Shown: positions 1 to 11,785 of the stretch, piece by piece | Position numbering within the stretch: position 1 is the stretch's first letter | Layout of the letters: the number at the start of each line of letters is the position of its first letter | Source of the DNA: Taxawa tesnikishii (nom. ined.) | Lineage: Eukaryota > Ascomycota > Dothideomycetes > Dothideales | Length of the DNA: 64,000 nucleotides | Reading direction: 5' to 3' | NCBI GenBank assembly: GCA_030247885.1 | Contig: JAPDRO010000009.1 | Coordinates: 558,001-622,000, forward strand | Notes under the pieces: model-generated | Told to the model about the DNA's origin: nothing | Seen by the model: the letters and a program-made list of their open reading frames with translations, nothing else | Database searches by the model: none | Program-made: the position numbers and the translations under genes

Positions 1-794
1 AGCCTGGAAATGGGCAAGCCTAATCATCGTAGTGGTCGGAGTCGGTGTTGTTGGCTTGGCTGGTGTTGTTGAGCAGAAGAAGCCCAGAGTCCCGGGCGAA
101 GATGCTGGTAGCACTTACCTGGTCATGCAACTGGGGAAGCGCTTGGTTGAAGATGTCAAGATTGCGGCCCAGGAACATTCGGCTGCGCAGACTGTGGTGG
201 GAGTCTTGCTCATCGCTGGTGCGCAGATTTTCACAGCGACCCAGTTCGTGCTGGAAGAGAGCATTATGGAACGATATGCCCTGGATCCTCTGAAGGTCGT
301 GGGGTGGGAAGGGTTGTTCGGTTTCATCGTCACTCTGATTGGAATGGGTATACTCCATGCAGCCGTTGGTCGGACGGAGGCTGGAAGAGGCGGCTATTTC
401 GATGCCAGGGAAGGCTTCGGCGAAGTCTTTCACCACCGGGCCATTGCCGTCAGTAGTGTGTTGATCATGATCTCAATCGGGTAAGGCTCTCAATCGGGAT
501 GTTGCCAGACGTGCAAGCTAACTCGCTTCCAGGGGCTTCAACTTCTTCGGACTCTCTGTAACTCGCTCGATTTCGGCAACGGCTCGCAGCACAATCGACA
601 CCTGCCGCACGCTTTTTATCTGGCTCGTCAGTCTAGGTCTGGGCTGGGAGAACTTCAAGTGGCTTCAAGTTCTTGGCTTTGCACTGTTGGTCTATGGAAC
701 CGGAGTATTCAACGAGATCATTAGACCTCCTACGATGGGCTTCTTGCGAAGCAAGATCCGGAGAGAAGAAACACAGCATGAAGCGAGCGATTGA
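1..794 (+). CDS. SLC35F6-like solute carrier (5' end cut off by window)
   Basis: Partial membrane protein of the drug/metabolite transporter superfamily. The frame is open from base 2. Exon 1 ends at 480 and an intron with GTAAGG donor spans 481-532; exon 2 runs 533-794 and keeps the frame (87 codons with stop). Visible are at least four hydrophobic segments: one at the very start, others in IAGAQIFTATQF, LFGFIVTLIGMG and LGFALLVYGTGVF. The block GFNFFGLSVTRSISATARST followed by IDTCRTLFIW is typical of the SLC35F6/ANT2-interacting group of nucleotide-sugar-transporter-like proteins. Substrate in fungi is not established; the animal relative lies in lysosome or mitochondrial membranes. The N-terminal half lies outside the window. 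Family call is from recognised motifs, substrate unknown. Confidence 0.75.
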
Positions 795-1287
795 GCGTGT
801 TGATTTTTCTTTGTCCGGCGTAAGATAGGATAGGATTGGATTTGCACCGCACGATTGGGCTCTTTACGTTGTATCTTTTTCGTCTTGGCATATGCTCTGA
901 TTGTATGATTCCCGGTACTTGTAGTTCTCAATCGCTGTGCTGCCTCTGTATGTGAATGTGAATGTGAATGTGAATATGAATATGAATAGGAACAGGAATA
1001 GGCTCAACGGTTAGTATGCGTTCGTTATGCATATCTTACACGTAGTCCGTCGACGAAACGGCGGATGAAGCCGCTGGCAGTCTGGGGAAGCAACGACCTC
1101 GGAGACGCGACTCGACGCCGGATCGACAACTCGCGACCTGCCCGCCCTTCCTTTCTGATCTTCGTTCCATTGATAACCCGACAGACAGCGACACCACACA
1201 ACAGTCACGTACCAGTCCAGCTGGCCTGGCTCGAGAGAGCAGTATATACAGAACCGATCCCTACCGTAAGGAGCTCGAATCTACATC
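795..1287. other. intergenic region with hexamer repeat
   Basis: Between the transporter stop and the Whi5-like start. It holds the TGTGAA repeat listed separately. A TATA-like AGTATATACA lies at 1241-1250, about 40 bases upstream of the next start codon. No credible gene seen. Confidence 0.5.
951..1002. repeat. TGTGAA hexamer tandem repeat
   Basis: Six head-to-tail copies of TGTGAA/TATGAA (951-986) followed by decayed units (AATAGG, AACAGG). It sits about 155 bases past the transporter stop codon, so it is probably 3' UTR or intergenic. A simple repeat; no function implied. Confidence 0.85.
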
Positions 1288-2516
1288 ATGGCTTCGGCGA
1301 GGACGCAGTCACCAGGCGCAGAGAACATGCCCACTGGTAAACCCATCATGCGAGCAATGAGTGAGGGCGTTCAGCGGCGCGCTCTGAGCGAACTCAACAC
1401 CAATGCAAAAGTTGCACCTACCCCCGACTCTCGCGGCGCGAAAAGTACCACCACTAGTCCGCTCAAGCGAAGGATAGGAAACGTCCTGGATGATGACAAG
1501 GGGCTGAAGTACCTGAAGAGGCGGAGAACCTCGCATACGCCTGTGATGGGGACAGTGCACCTGCACACGGCCGCGACACGTAAGCGCGACAATGTAGAGA
1601 AGGCCCAGGCCAACAAGGAGACGGCGCGGTTTCGACCACTTCCTCAGTCTACACGGAGTCGCGACAACAGGGTAGGTGGCAGAAGGCTCAGTGCAACTTG
1701 TTGGAGTTTGGCATCTGACAGAGATGCCAGTCCGCGGTACACGACCGCGAATCCACGGAGCCCGAAACCCAATCCGAGAGCGAAGAAAGTGGCAGCGGAT
1801 CGCAGAAATCCACTGCGACCAAAGCTTCCTTCTCGTCGTTAATCAACTACGATCCGTCCTCACAGCAAGCACTCGGGGGCATGCCACCTCCTCATCGGAC
1901 ACCAGCACGCGTGTCCACTCAAACACAAGCTCCGCAACCAGAATCCGACCTGTACATGGCCGTATCCTCAAAGGCCGAGATGCTACGCCTACGCCTTAAA
2001 GTCGCCATGTACAAGGTACGGACAAACCAGATCAACGTCCCCTTTGCACGATTACGCATCGAGCGCCCAGAACAAGCGACCACTGAATCTATATCCCTCG
2101 ATCCCGCAATCACGCGCGGACCTGCTTCCCGCGCACCGAATCCCCCTCCCGTTTCACCACCTCGTATTCAACCCACTCCTGCCAAAAAGAATCAGACCCC
2201 CTACTCGACCTTGATGCAAACTCCCTACTCCGCTTTCATTCAGACCCCTCAGACCATCGCGACGAAAGCATTTCCTCCTTCGGCTCTACAGCCCACCCCA
2301 GCACCCAGCCGACAGTCACACCCGGCCCACCCACTTTCGAGCTCTCCAATCCAGACGCCGCAGTCCAGGAGCATGCAGCAGGTAGCTCCGGAATCTGGCG
2401 GTCGGACATCCACGCCCGAGGCCAATAGAGTTGCTGCTCGTGCACTGGGTTCAGACCCCGCAACTATTGGCGGAAGTTCGCCGGCTAGTTCACCTACGGA
2501 AGTAGGATCGCCTTGA
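1288..2516 (+). CDS. Whi5/Nrm1-family G1/S transcription repressor
   Basis: Probable repressor of G1/S genes that binds the SBF/MBF transcription factor through a GTB motif. Exon 1 is 1288-1671 (128 codons); intron 1672-1721 (GTAGGT donor; acceptor at 1730 also keeps frame); exon 2 runs to 2516, giving about 392 residues. The signature lies near residues 214-240: LRLRLKVAMYKV followed by RTNQINVPFARL, the usual GTB pattern. The rest is disordered: basic KRR patches near residues 60-80 (possible nuclear localisation), many SP/TP sites (MQTPYS, IQTPQ) that would suit CDK control as in Whi5, and Pro-rich stretches. Start ATG has a good context and is the first in frame. Which of Whi5 or Nrm1 it equals cannot be told from sequence alone. 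Confidence 0.72.
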
Positions 2517-3119
2517 CACGGGCGCCTTGATACCGATCACAACAATCCTCAATAATTTGCTTGCCGGGCCACGTCTTGACTTGGATTTTCTTCCGAAAGG
2601 ATGTTTTGTTGTTTGCCGAGATAAAGGGAGAAAGCCTCACACATTGTCATTTATACCTTTTTGCTGGAAGTTTGTCACCACGTCTGCGGCGGATTGTTAC
2701 CCTCTGTCCCAAGGGGTGCGTATTCGGCCTCCATCATGTTGATCGAAGAGGGCTAGGAAATACTGTTTTATCATAGGATCATCGTATGTAGCTCGCATCT
2801 ATCTCTTGTAGAGAAGAACATCTAGATAGTCCCGAAATCACCGGTATTGAAGAAGAAGTCTCGATTTCCATCTAAGAATTGCCTACCCTTATCTCACAGA
2901 ACCAATTGCTCGACAACTGTTTGGCTTCTGCCTTCTTCCACTTGAATTGGCCTGCAACAACTGACCCATTGCCGTTGATGCGCCTAGTTGTCAATGAATC
3001 GGGGTGTGAGAAACTTATACACGATCACACACTGGCATGCTCGTCACTATGGCACACAGTAAACATATCCAGACCATACAATTACCCTTTCCCCTCTGAA
3101 AGACCAAAACTCATCCTTA
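2517..3119. other. intergenic, convergent 3' ends
   Basis: Lies between two convergent genes. Only short overlapping frames are present, none with a convincing product. Nothing else seen. Confidence 0.5.
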
Positions 3120-4878
3120 TCACCTCGACCTCAGATCCTCCTTATGCGCATCCCAAAAATTCCGACACGCTACGTGCATACTCGGTCCCTCGGCCCACCA
3201 CTCCCCGAAACTATCCTCAACATCCACGTCCACCTTGACGATGCGCTCTTCGCGTTTCAATCCGCACAGTCCACACGCATGCACCGACGCAATTCCCCTT
3301 CCCCGCCTTCGCGACTCTCACCGGCATCGTCTCCGCAATCTCCGGCACCTGCGGGAGCTGCGCTGCCCCAGCTCCTCCAGCCGAAGAAGTGAAAGTGGTG
3401 GCATTGGCACCCGCGACGGCATTCCTCAACCTCCCCACCTGCCCTTGCCACCCCCTCAGCACGTCCACGACCTCCCTGTCCTCGTGCCCGGCTTCGCTCC
3501 TATCGAGGCCCGCGAGCTTCATCCCCCGAGCGGCCAGAGACGGACGGGCCGATACGCATGCTCTGTGCCAAGAACCGGTCGCGCTTCCAGCGCTGTTTTC
3601 TGCCCGCGATTATGCGCGCGAGCACGCTTGAGAGGGCGATGTAGTTGCGCAGGAAGGTGTGTGTTTGCGGGGAGGAGAGGAGGGCGGTTTTTCGGGACGC
3701 GGTGAGGGCTAGTAGGGGCTGCAGGAAGTGCGTGTTGGCGAGGGTGAGGAGGGGTGTGAAGAGCGTCAGGAGGAGGGAGGGGGTGGGATGTTCGGGGGTG
3801 GAAGGGTGGTGGATCCGTCCGTCTCTGCGATAGGGGAGAGGATTTGAGAGGGAAGGGTGATGCTGTTGGCGAGTGTGGAGTCGGGTTCGGAGATGGATGC
3901 GGGGGCTTGGGTCGTGACTTGAGTTACCAGGGGTGCTGCACTGGGCTCGAAGTCGTCCCAAGCGGAGAAGTCTTCTTCTGGCGCTGGTGCTGGAGCTGTT
4001 GTTTTGGAAGGTGTTCTTCTGTGTGTAGCGGGAGCTTGTGAGAGGCGTACACTATTCGATATGGAGTTGGTCCGTCGAGCGTGACTCTTTACGGACGGCA
4101 GTTTTGGGCGTGGCGGAGTCTGAGCGACGGCGGCTGTGGGCACACTTGGTTTGGGTTCCCAATCGAGTGGGTCCATGGAAGAAGGCTGTGGTCTGGCCTG
4201 GTGTGACAGAGGTGTCGATTGAGGCACACGCTGTTGCGTCTTTTGGACTGTTGCAGGCTCGATTGGTACATCCCAGTCAAGCAAGTCCATCGACAACGGC
4301 TGGGGTTTAGCTTGACTTTGCAAAGGTGCTGAGTGAGTGGTGTTTTGCTGCATTCTGGGTGCTGTCGCTGTCGCTGTCACGGGCTCAGGTTGGGCATCTT
4401 CGAAGTCCCCGAAGTCATCATCAGGCTCGGAAGGGTCTTCCGCGTCGAACAAGATATCCGGATTCCGGGCGAATGGGTGATTGCTTGACAGCTTCTTGCG
4501 GCCGCTTTCAGTGAACGTCTGTGCACCCGAAGTCCTCGAGGCCCCTCCATCGTGCAAGTCCAGGTTGTTGAGCGCCGCGGGAAGATGTTGGCCTCGATCT
4601 GGAGCGGCAGATATGTTCGTCTGTTGCTCTTGAACGTCGTTTCCCGCGACCTCGAAGTCGCCCCAATCTTCAGTATCGTCAATCTGTGTCTCGTTTGCAG
4701 GAGGCTCAGTGGTAGCGAACCCGCTCCAGTCTCCTCTTGCAAAGCTGCTGTTGGTCTGGTGTGTGGATAAGGAATGTGAAGAAACTGAAGTCGCCACTTC
4801 AGGGGAAGGTTGAAGAGAAGCAGAGCTACTTGCGTTCGTCCCAAAATCCCCAAATTCGGCGAAAAGATCCCTTGACAT
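3120..4878 (-). CDS. protein with clathrin-adaptor ear-binding motifs (Laa2/aftiphilin-like)
   Basis: Uncharacterised protein of about 587 residues, probably a clathrin/AP-1 accessory factor. The N-terminus MSRDLFAEFGDFG and the later EDWGDFEVAG and DDFGDFEDA are acidic [FW]GDF motifs of the kind that bind gamma-ear/GAE domains. The middle is Pro/Ser-rich with repeated PLSMDLLDWD and PSSMDPLDWE. The C-terminal part is helical (LLLTLFTPLLTLANTHFL) and ends with HACGLCGLKREERI and ACRNFWDAHKEDL, a conserved-looking CxxC block. The start is the first ATG; upstream in-frame sequence has none. No introns needed, but the frame changes three times: at a G5 run (3779-3783), at a C5 run (3523-3527) and near 3305. 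Restoring 1, 2 and 2 bases gives a length divisible by three. Probably base-calling loss; pseudogene not excluded. Confidence 0.5.
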
Positions 4879-5265
4879 CTTAAAGTCGTGTCCAAAATTG
4901 ATATGATGGCACTTGTGTCTCGAATCCTTAATGGTTTTCTGTTTGTCGAATGATTCCAATGACTAAAGGTAAACGATACTATGGCTTTCCAGATATTTCC
5001 AATGTTTGGAATCAGCCCTGGTCGTTTCCCTAGTGCTTCGTCCGCTCGGATGTGTTGGTGGAGGGTGGTACGAGTAGATGAAGGGGTTGGACAACTGTAG
5101 ATGCTGCACGATTGGAGAAGATCCTGCCCGAAGCGGCAATTCGCGGGGCCCTCCCACTAGCTCGCCGCCAAAACCACCCTAGTGTCTTCTTCCGACTCCA
5201 AGCTCTGCATGTCACACAGAGCACTCCATGCCCACATCTCATAACACAGAGTATGACAGTAGACC
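4879..5265. other. divergent promoter region
   Basis: Region between two divergent genes (adaptor-motif protein to the left, TBC protein to the right), so it should carry both promoters. No clear TATA box or operator recognised. Confidence 0.45.
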
Positions 5266-7761
5266 ATGCGAACACTTGCCGAGTCTCAACGTAGCTGGGC
5301 GTTGCTTGAGTCTTTCGACACCCTCTCAGAACTGCGTGCAGAGGTACAGAAATCTAACGATTCCGTTGGCACATCGCCGGGATCACGGTCAGTATGTTGG
5401 AAGGTAAGCGGGCCAAGAATCAAGCGCATGTTACATACGTTGAACCATTTGATGGCAGGTCTTTCTTCTTTTTGATACGCTAGACCGTCCAACATGGTCG
5501 CGTCGTATTAAGGACAGTCGCTCGGCTTACGATTCCCTACGTACGCACTTTCTTCGCAACTTGGAGCACCCGGAAGAGATCACTTCCGGACTGGATCCGC
5601 TGAGTGAAGACGTTGAGGTAAGCATACTGACCTCCATCCGCTCCAACAGGCGCTCTGACAGCCCACTAAGCTATGAAAGTCTCCATGGGTTACCTTGCGC
5701 CAAGACGAGACTCTACGAGCCGAAATACACCAGGATGTCGAGCGATGTATGCCCGAGAACGATTACTTTCGCGAACCGGCCACCCAGATGACGCTTCTGG
5801 ACATCCTCTTCATCTTCTGCAAGCTCAATCCGGATGTCGGGTACAGGCAGGGTATGCACGAGCTCCTCGCCCCGATCCTATGGGTCGTAGAGCAAGACGC
5901 TCTCGCGCCGGAATCGTTGAGGGAACGTCCTTCTGGAAGTGATTTGCTGTGTCAAATTTGTGACGCGAAATACACTGAACATGACGCCTTTACACTCTTC
6001 AGCATAATTATGCAGAATGCGAAGTCGTTCTATGAGCAGGCTGCTCATGGTACACCTTCGGCGTTAATCAAGAAGACGGAAGGTGCTGCAGCACCGTTAG
6101 AGAACCCAATGGTCACACGGGTGCGGCGGATCTTTGAAGACTATCTGCCTCAGGTGGACCCAAACCTGGCGACACACCTCAAAGAGATTGACCTAATACC
6201 ACAGGTCTTCCTCATGTGAGTGGCCCAGTTCCGTTTGGTGATTTTGAGAGTACTGATATGATGCAGGCGTTGGATCAGACTGCTGTTCGGTCGAGAGTTC
6301 GAATTCGAGGATGTACTTAGTATATGGGACATCATCTTCGCCGAAGATCCGAGCTTAGAGATTGTTGATGTGATATGCGTAACAATGCTCTTGCGTCTTC
6401 ATTGGGACCGTAAGCAAAAGAGACGATGTTACACGCCGCGGGCTGGAGCTAAGACCACATACAGTGCTGGACGCAGACTACAACACCGCTCTTACTCTCT
6501 TACTCCGTTATCCCGCGTTCTCCAGCCCTCAGCAGCCGCAGATGCTAGCTGTAGATGCCCTCTATCTCCGTGCCAACTTCAACACAGAGGGTGCGAGCTA
6601 CCTCATCAAAAGGTACACCGGCAAATCTCCCGTCTTGGATAAAAGTCCCCTTCGGACGCATCGTTGGTACCCCAAACCCGATCTTTGCCCCAAAGCTTCG
6701 TCGACCGCCTGCAAGCTCCGCCACGCCTTGCTAGGCAGTCGAGTAACATCGAGGGGATCCTGCAGGATGCCGCTCGCGGTATGTACAGTCGCGGCGAGAA
6801 ATGGGGCATCAACAAAGCGGTGCGTGACGCGATGCAAGAAGTCCGCAAGGGAGTGCGGGAAATTCAATCTGTGCAAACCCCACAGGCGCCTCGGCGGCAC
6901 CTTCGTGTCGGTTCACGCAACAGCGTTACCTCCAGTGACTCAAAGGGTATGGAGATGGCGGCGAAGTTGGCTGGCTTGGAACAACGTAATGCGGCGCTGG
7001 CGAAAATGCTTGAGGGCGCGGTGTCTGAGCTATGGGAACACCAAAACCGAGTCGCAAAGGACAAGGATCCTGAGGATGAGGGACTTAAGGCGTTGAACGT
7101 GGCGATCGCTAAAGTTCAGTTCGCGCAGGTGTATCTTGCGGATCCAACTATTCCATTGCCAGCGGAGGAGAGGACAGGCAACACTGAGGCCGAGGTAGAA
7201 AGCTCACAAGAAAAGACTAGCGATGGCAGTCAGCAGAACGAAGTTCTGTTCGAGCAGCACGAAGAACAGACTCCCGACGCCCGCGACGCTGCAACAGCGG
7301 CTCAGGAGGCGGCAGAGCTACCTGCGCCATCAGCTCCGCCAAAAGCCACCAATACCAAGAAACCCAATACTCATACAGAGCACCAACCCGTCATACCCAC
7401 CAAAACACCCGAAACCCAGTCCGCCACACCCAAGCCCAACGAAGACAAGCCAAGCATCTCCGCGCCTCGTCCCTCGCTCGCACAATCCTCATTCTCCTGG
7501 ATGCTCGGCCAAGACCAGCGTCCCGTCTCATTCATCCGAGCCGGTCCACCACCGGCCGAGAAGCGGCGGAATAAAGGCTTTCTATTCGGAGACGAGGACG
7601 AAGATCCCTCGCAAGCTAAAAGCAGCACAGCGCCTGGGCGGAAGCGAGGGGACAGTAAGGCGAAGGGGAAGGGCAAGATGAAGCGGGCGGTGGAGGCGTT
7701 GGAGGATCCGGAGAGCTTTGACCTGAGCACGCTCGAGACGGAAGAAGAAGGGAAGGTGTAG
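5266..7761 (+). CDS. TBC-domain Rab GTPase-activating protein (TBC1D5-like)
   Basis: Rab-GAP of about 757 residues, likely acting in endosome-Golgi traffic. Exons: 5266-5403, 5459-5617, 5680-6215, 6267-6409, 6465-7761; all introns are GT-AG and 51-62 nt. The TBC domain spans roughly residues 40-290. The catalytic arginine finger is Arg121 in IHQDVER and the glutamine finger is Gln156 in YRQGM. WIRLLFGREFEFEDVLSIWD follows, the usual late TBC block. The tail has GMYSRGEKWGINKAVRD, a coiled segment, a disordered Pro/Glu region and a basic stretch GRKRGDSKAKGKGKMKR. The frame moves by one base near the C4 run at 6647-6650; one added base makes the total divisible by three. A 124-nt intron starting at 6612 is the other possible reading. 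TBC1D5 kinship is inferred from domain order. Confidence 0.8.
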
Positions 7762-8032
7762 TGAGGTGAAGGGTTTGTGCGATAGGAGCTGGGTGGGAAA
7801 GTACGGGACTAGAGGATGGCTAACGCTCATATAAATGAGCCTGTCGGCGTGATTATGTAGACAAGCAAACAGAATCCATTCACTCCGACAGGCTTTGTAC
7901 AACTGCCCTCGTTGCCGAGCTGCTGGCTTGTGTACACGCAATCGGATAGCGGAAAGTCTTGTTACGCGAATGATGGCCCTGGCAGTAGGTTGCTCAATTT
8001 CCATGAGCGTCTCGATCATTGCAACCTCAAGA

Positions 8033-9087
8033 TCAGCCGCCTTTCCAAAACTGGTACTCTCTCAAGTCCTCAACTTTAATGCTGCGAAGAGAGGCCGTTG
8101 GAAATCTCGGATCGAATCCAGCACCGCCAGTCCCTCGTTCGAATAAGACAAGGTGCTCAATCCCTGCCTTCTCCACGCTTTCCAGCACACGGGCGTAGTT
8201 TAATCCAACCTGCTTGATGTCGTGGCTGTCATCTGCCAAAGTAAACCGGCCTTGCATTTTCAGGAACGCCTACCTTGATCATTCAGCCATCTTGTCACAT
8301 CACCGGCGTCGCTCTCTCAACCCGAAAAATCCACGCGCGCACGAGGCACAAAAGCGCGAGAATGGAACAAGGAAAGGAGCGAAGCGGCTGACCTTGCAAA
8401 TCTCCTCCTTAGGATAAGGCTCGCTCATCCCCTTCCTCAGAGCACTGGAGTTTAGCTCCAGGATCCCCCATAACTGGCCACGAACTCCAGATTCCGCAAG
8501 ATGCGCGTCCACGCTTCATCCACGGTCTCGAAACTCCGCTCCGGATCATCGCTCTTCAATCTGATGAGATCGAAATGCCCGACCACGGGCGGCTTCAGCG
8601 CCTTCAACATCGCGTACTGCGCGTCGAAGTAATCGCGGTACAGCGCCTCGTCCGAGCCACCCGAGATGTCTCTGGCTTTGTAGTACATCTCGTGGTCGAA
8701 ATCGATCGGCACGCCGTGAACGTGATGTACGCTGCCGACGAAAAAGTCAAACTCATACCGTCCCATCAAATCCCCCATAACCCCTGCGAAAGAAGGTCGT
8801 ATCCATTCGCCCTCGAATCCGATTAGGATTTGGATCTGGGGTCGATACCTTTCCCGCAACCTCTTGGCCTCGGTGACGAATGCATCGAAGAGCTGAAAGA
8901 GGCCGGGACCTGTCTGACCTGCTGAGATCTCTTCAGGGTAGAGATCTGAAGACTCGGAGCGTGGCATGTGCTCGGTTAGTGCGAAGGATGCCATTCTGAG
9001 AGAGATGGCGCGCTGGACCATTTCCTCAAGGGTATTGGATGCATGTCCGCAGAACTGGCCGGAGTGGCTGTGGTGTGAGAAGGGCAT
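8033..9087 (-). CDS. HIS2: histidinol-phosphatase (PHP family)
   Basis: Histidinol phosphate to histidinol, the penultimate step type of histidine biosynthesis, cytosolic. The N-terminus MPFSHHSHSGQFCGHA carries the PHP metal-binding HxH. Further conserved blocks are ALTEHMPRSESSDLYPEE, LIGFEGEWIRP, FFVGSVHHVHGVPIDFD, VVGHFDLIR and the C-terminal GRFTLADDSHDIKQVGLNYA. Exon 1 is 8393-9087, intron 8270-8392 (123 nt), exon 2 8033-8269; about 310 residues, normal for the family. Between VASYGG and ILELNSSALRKG the frame slips one base at a run of five C (8465-8469, G on the coding strand). With one base restored the length is a multiple of three. The gene therefore looks intact in the organism and damaged only in this sequence. 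Confidence 0.88.
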
Positions 9088-9873
9088 GTTTAGCGTTTTG
9101 AGTCGGACAAAGGTTGCAGTTGAGAGTCAGATGCATGAGTAGCTCTTGTCTTGTTTGGAGAGGACTGGCAGGTCTCCGGCCTCTCCGCACCGCCCAGCAA
9201 AACTTTGTTGCTGCTGTTTCCGTCAGAGCTGTCTACTGCATACGGAAGGAACAAAACGTTCAGCAAGGAGGATTCCCATATGGTCACCCACTATAGTACT
9301 AACTCGTCGGTCAACTGCTTATATATGGGAGAGCGGACGGGATCCCTAGCTTTCAGCTGCCTATGGCCGAACGTGACAAGTAATTTCGAATTGAATAATA
9401 TAATGCACAAATTTGAAAAAATCTGCGGCATACGAGTGCTTCGCTCTTCTCGATTTGGTCTCATATGAGGCGGAACCGAAGTCATCGCATCGAACCCGAG
9501 GAGAAGAGATTCGCAACGAACACTGAAGCTAGGTTTGAGTCCACCTTGTTGTTGGAGGATCGGGTCGAGTACAGCTTTGTCTGAAACTGCCTCGAGTAGT
9601 TGTAGCGTATAAGGGATTACCTGAATTCTGGCAAAAGGACAAGTGGAGCCGTATTAAAAACGCAGCCGCAAGACAAATGGATTAGCATGTGGCTGCTCAC
9701 CAGCCTTCACGAACAAACAGGCCAGATATAGCGTTGGCCCATAGGGATTGACTTTTGTGCAACATCATTCGGTCATATATTCACATCAACATCCTTTCAG
9801 ATATCACACGTTCCTTTCCACCAGAACGCCCCAAGATGACCAAAACAAAAGGAAAATCGTTCAACACGGTCAA
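9088..9873. other. intergenic region
   Basis: Upstream of HIS2 and downstream of ICL1, both on the minus strand. The part near 9290-9460 is A/T-richer than its surroundings. No gene, RNA or repeat recognised. Confidence 0.5.
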
Positions 9874-11785
9874 CTAATGCTTATCCTCACTCTCAAGCTT
9901 CGAGTCATGATCACCAGTACCAATCTTGAACTGATCCTCAGTGACACCCTTGCCCATGGCACTGGTACTCGACACGCCACCAGACACCATTTTGAGCAGC
10001 TCGTCAACATAGTTAGCACCGCTCCACTTCTGGTGAGTGACGACGTCGATGCCCTGCTCCATTTCGGGCTCCTGGATCAGCTCGCCGTACGCGCGCATAC
10101 CGCGCTTGGCGTACTCCCTGGAGAACTGCGCAGAGATAAGGGCGTTGCTGTGCAGACCTGCCAGCGTGATGAACTGCCAGCAGTAGCCCAGTGCTCCGAG
10201 GCGCTTGATGTAGGTTTCTTGTTCCTTGGGCTGCATTGCGGCCTTCCAGTTGAAGGAAGGCGAGAGGTTGTAGGCGAGCCTAGTGCATGTACGTTAGTAA
10301 AGGTTTCTTTGGTTGTCGGGACGACGGGAAGAGGAGGGGTGGATTAGGGAATAACTCACTTCTGCTCAGGCCACACGGCGTGCACACCCTCAGCAAACTC
10401 CTTCGCCTGCTCGTAATCTGGCAGCTTGCTCTCCATCCAGATGAGATCGCAGTACGGAGCGTACGCAATAGCGCGGTTGATCGCGCACTGGCAGCCGCCG
10501 CGGTAGCGGTAGTATCCCTCACGCGTACGCGCAGCGTCCCAGTCGAAGTGTACATCGACGCCCGTCAGACCCTTTGCGATCGCCCGCGCCTCCGCATTGC
10601 TCTTGCCCTTGGACTGTGCCATGAAATCTTCAATCAACCCCGCCTTGTCGACGTGCACGCCTGCATTGATGGTATCGATGACGGCTTCGTGGTAGAGCTT
10701 CAGGCCAGCTTGCGCATTCCAGGCGTCTTCGACTGCTTGCAGCTCTGCACCGTTCTTACCGGCTTGCTCGGCGGCGATCATGAGGTCGTTGAGTGGCTGC
10801 AAGGCTGTGTTGGTGACTCCAAGGATGAAGGCGTGGTCCCGAGGGTCGATGGTAGAGGTGATGAGTGTTGCGGCTTCAGAGTCGGTACGTGCAATTGCAA
10901 GGAGATCAGTGCCTGAATTTCATGTCAGCAAACGCAGTGACTTGCTAGCAATGCAACAAGATAGAAATACCCATGATATCTGCCTGCGCGCGGATGGCAA
11001 CCAGACGGTTGATGTGCTCGCTAATAGGGACGAGAACCTTTCCGGCCATGTGACCACACTTCTTCGTACCAGGGGCCTGATCTTCAATGTGGATTCCGGC
11101 AGCGCCTCTCTCGATGAACAGCTTGGTCAACTTCATGACGGCTGTCAAACCACCGTGACCAGTGTCTGCGTCAGCCACAATGGGACGCAGGTAATCCACG
11201 TTAGCAAGCTTTGAGCGCTCAGACGGTGCAACCGAAAGACGCTCGTGGCGTTGCTTGCGGTCGTGGAAAAGCTGGGCCATGAACAGATGCTGGACCTTGT
11301 CGGGTACGGATGTCTTGGATTTTATCAGCGCGTTGTTTTGGGGTGTTCATGATCTTTGCTCACGTATGGGTAGTCTGCAAGATCTGGGCCTGGCTCGTCT
11401 GTCGAGGATGCAGTTGACGATGTTTGCCAGCCAGAAACATATACAGTGTCGAGGTGCTTGGCCATCTGTGTGATCATCACAGGGTCGAGACAACCAAAGG
11501 TGAAGCTTGCCTCCTTGTTCTGAGGCATTGGTCAGTCCCCTGCAACTTCTGCTGTATGTGTTCGGTTGGGAAAACACTGACCTGAAACCGTTGCTCGACA
11601 GTCTTCCAAAGCTTCTTGGCCAAGACATTGGACGGGTGCTCAATCTTCAGGTTTCCTCTCTTTGTAGCAATCTGCTCAGCGGTGAAGGGCCGCTTCGTGT
11701 ACCTCCATCTCGAGTCTGACCACCACTGCTGTATCTGCTTGACCTCGTCTTGGAACTGCTGCTCTTCAGTGTCTGCGGACGACAT
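9874..11785 (-). CDS. ICL1: isocitrate lyase
   Basis: Splits isocitrate to glyoxylate and succinate; first enzyme of the glyoxylate cycle, needed on acetate, fatty acids and other C2 sources, usually peroxisomal in filamentous fungi. Exons on the minus strand: 11582-11785, 11364-11519, 10971-11313, 10360-10912, 9874-10279, joined in phase to 553 residues. The active-site signature KKCGHM is at residues 204-209, within [17 protein letters not shown]. Other family blocks are [31 protein letters not shown] and [12 protein letters not shown]. The first in-frame ATG ([10 protein letters not shown]) is used; no ATG lies upstream in that frame. The C-terminus ends in EDKH, so there is no standard PTS1. 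The gene is intact through five exons. Confidence 0.95.

Noticed and set aside
3235-3705. 156-residue plus-strand frame
   Set aside because: Antisense to the conserved C-terminal part of the adaptor-motif protein.
6612-6735. a 124-nt intron in the TBC gene as the explanation of the frame change
   Set aside because: The donor is weak and the same one-base homopolymer pattern explains it more simply; kept only as an alternative.
9748-10916. 199- and 209-residue plus-strand frames
   Set aside because: Antisense to the last exons of ICL1.
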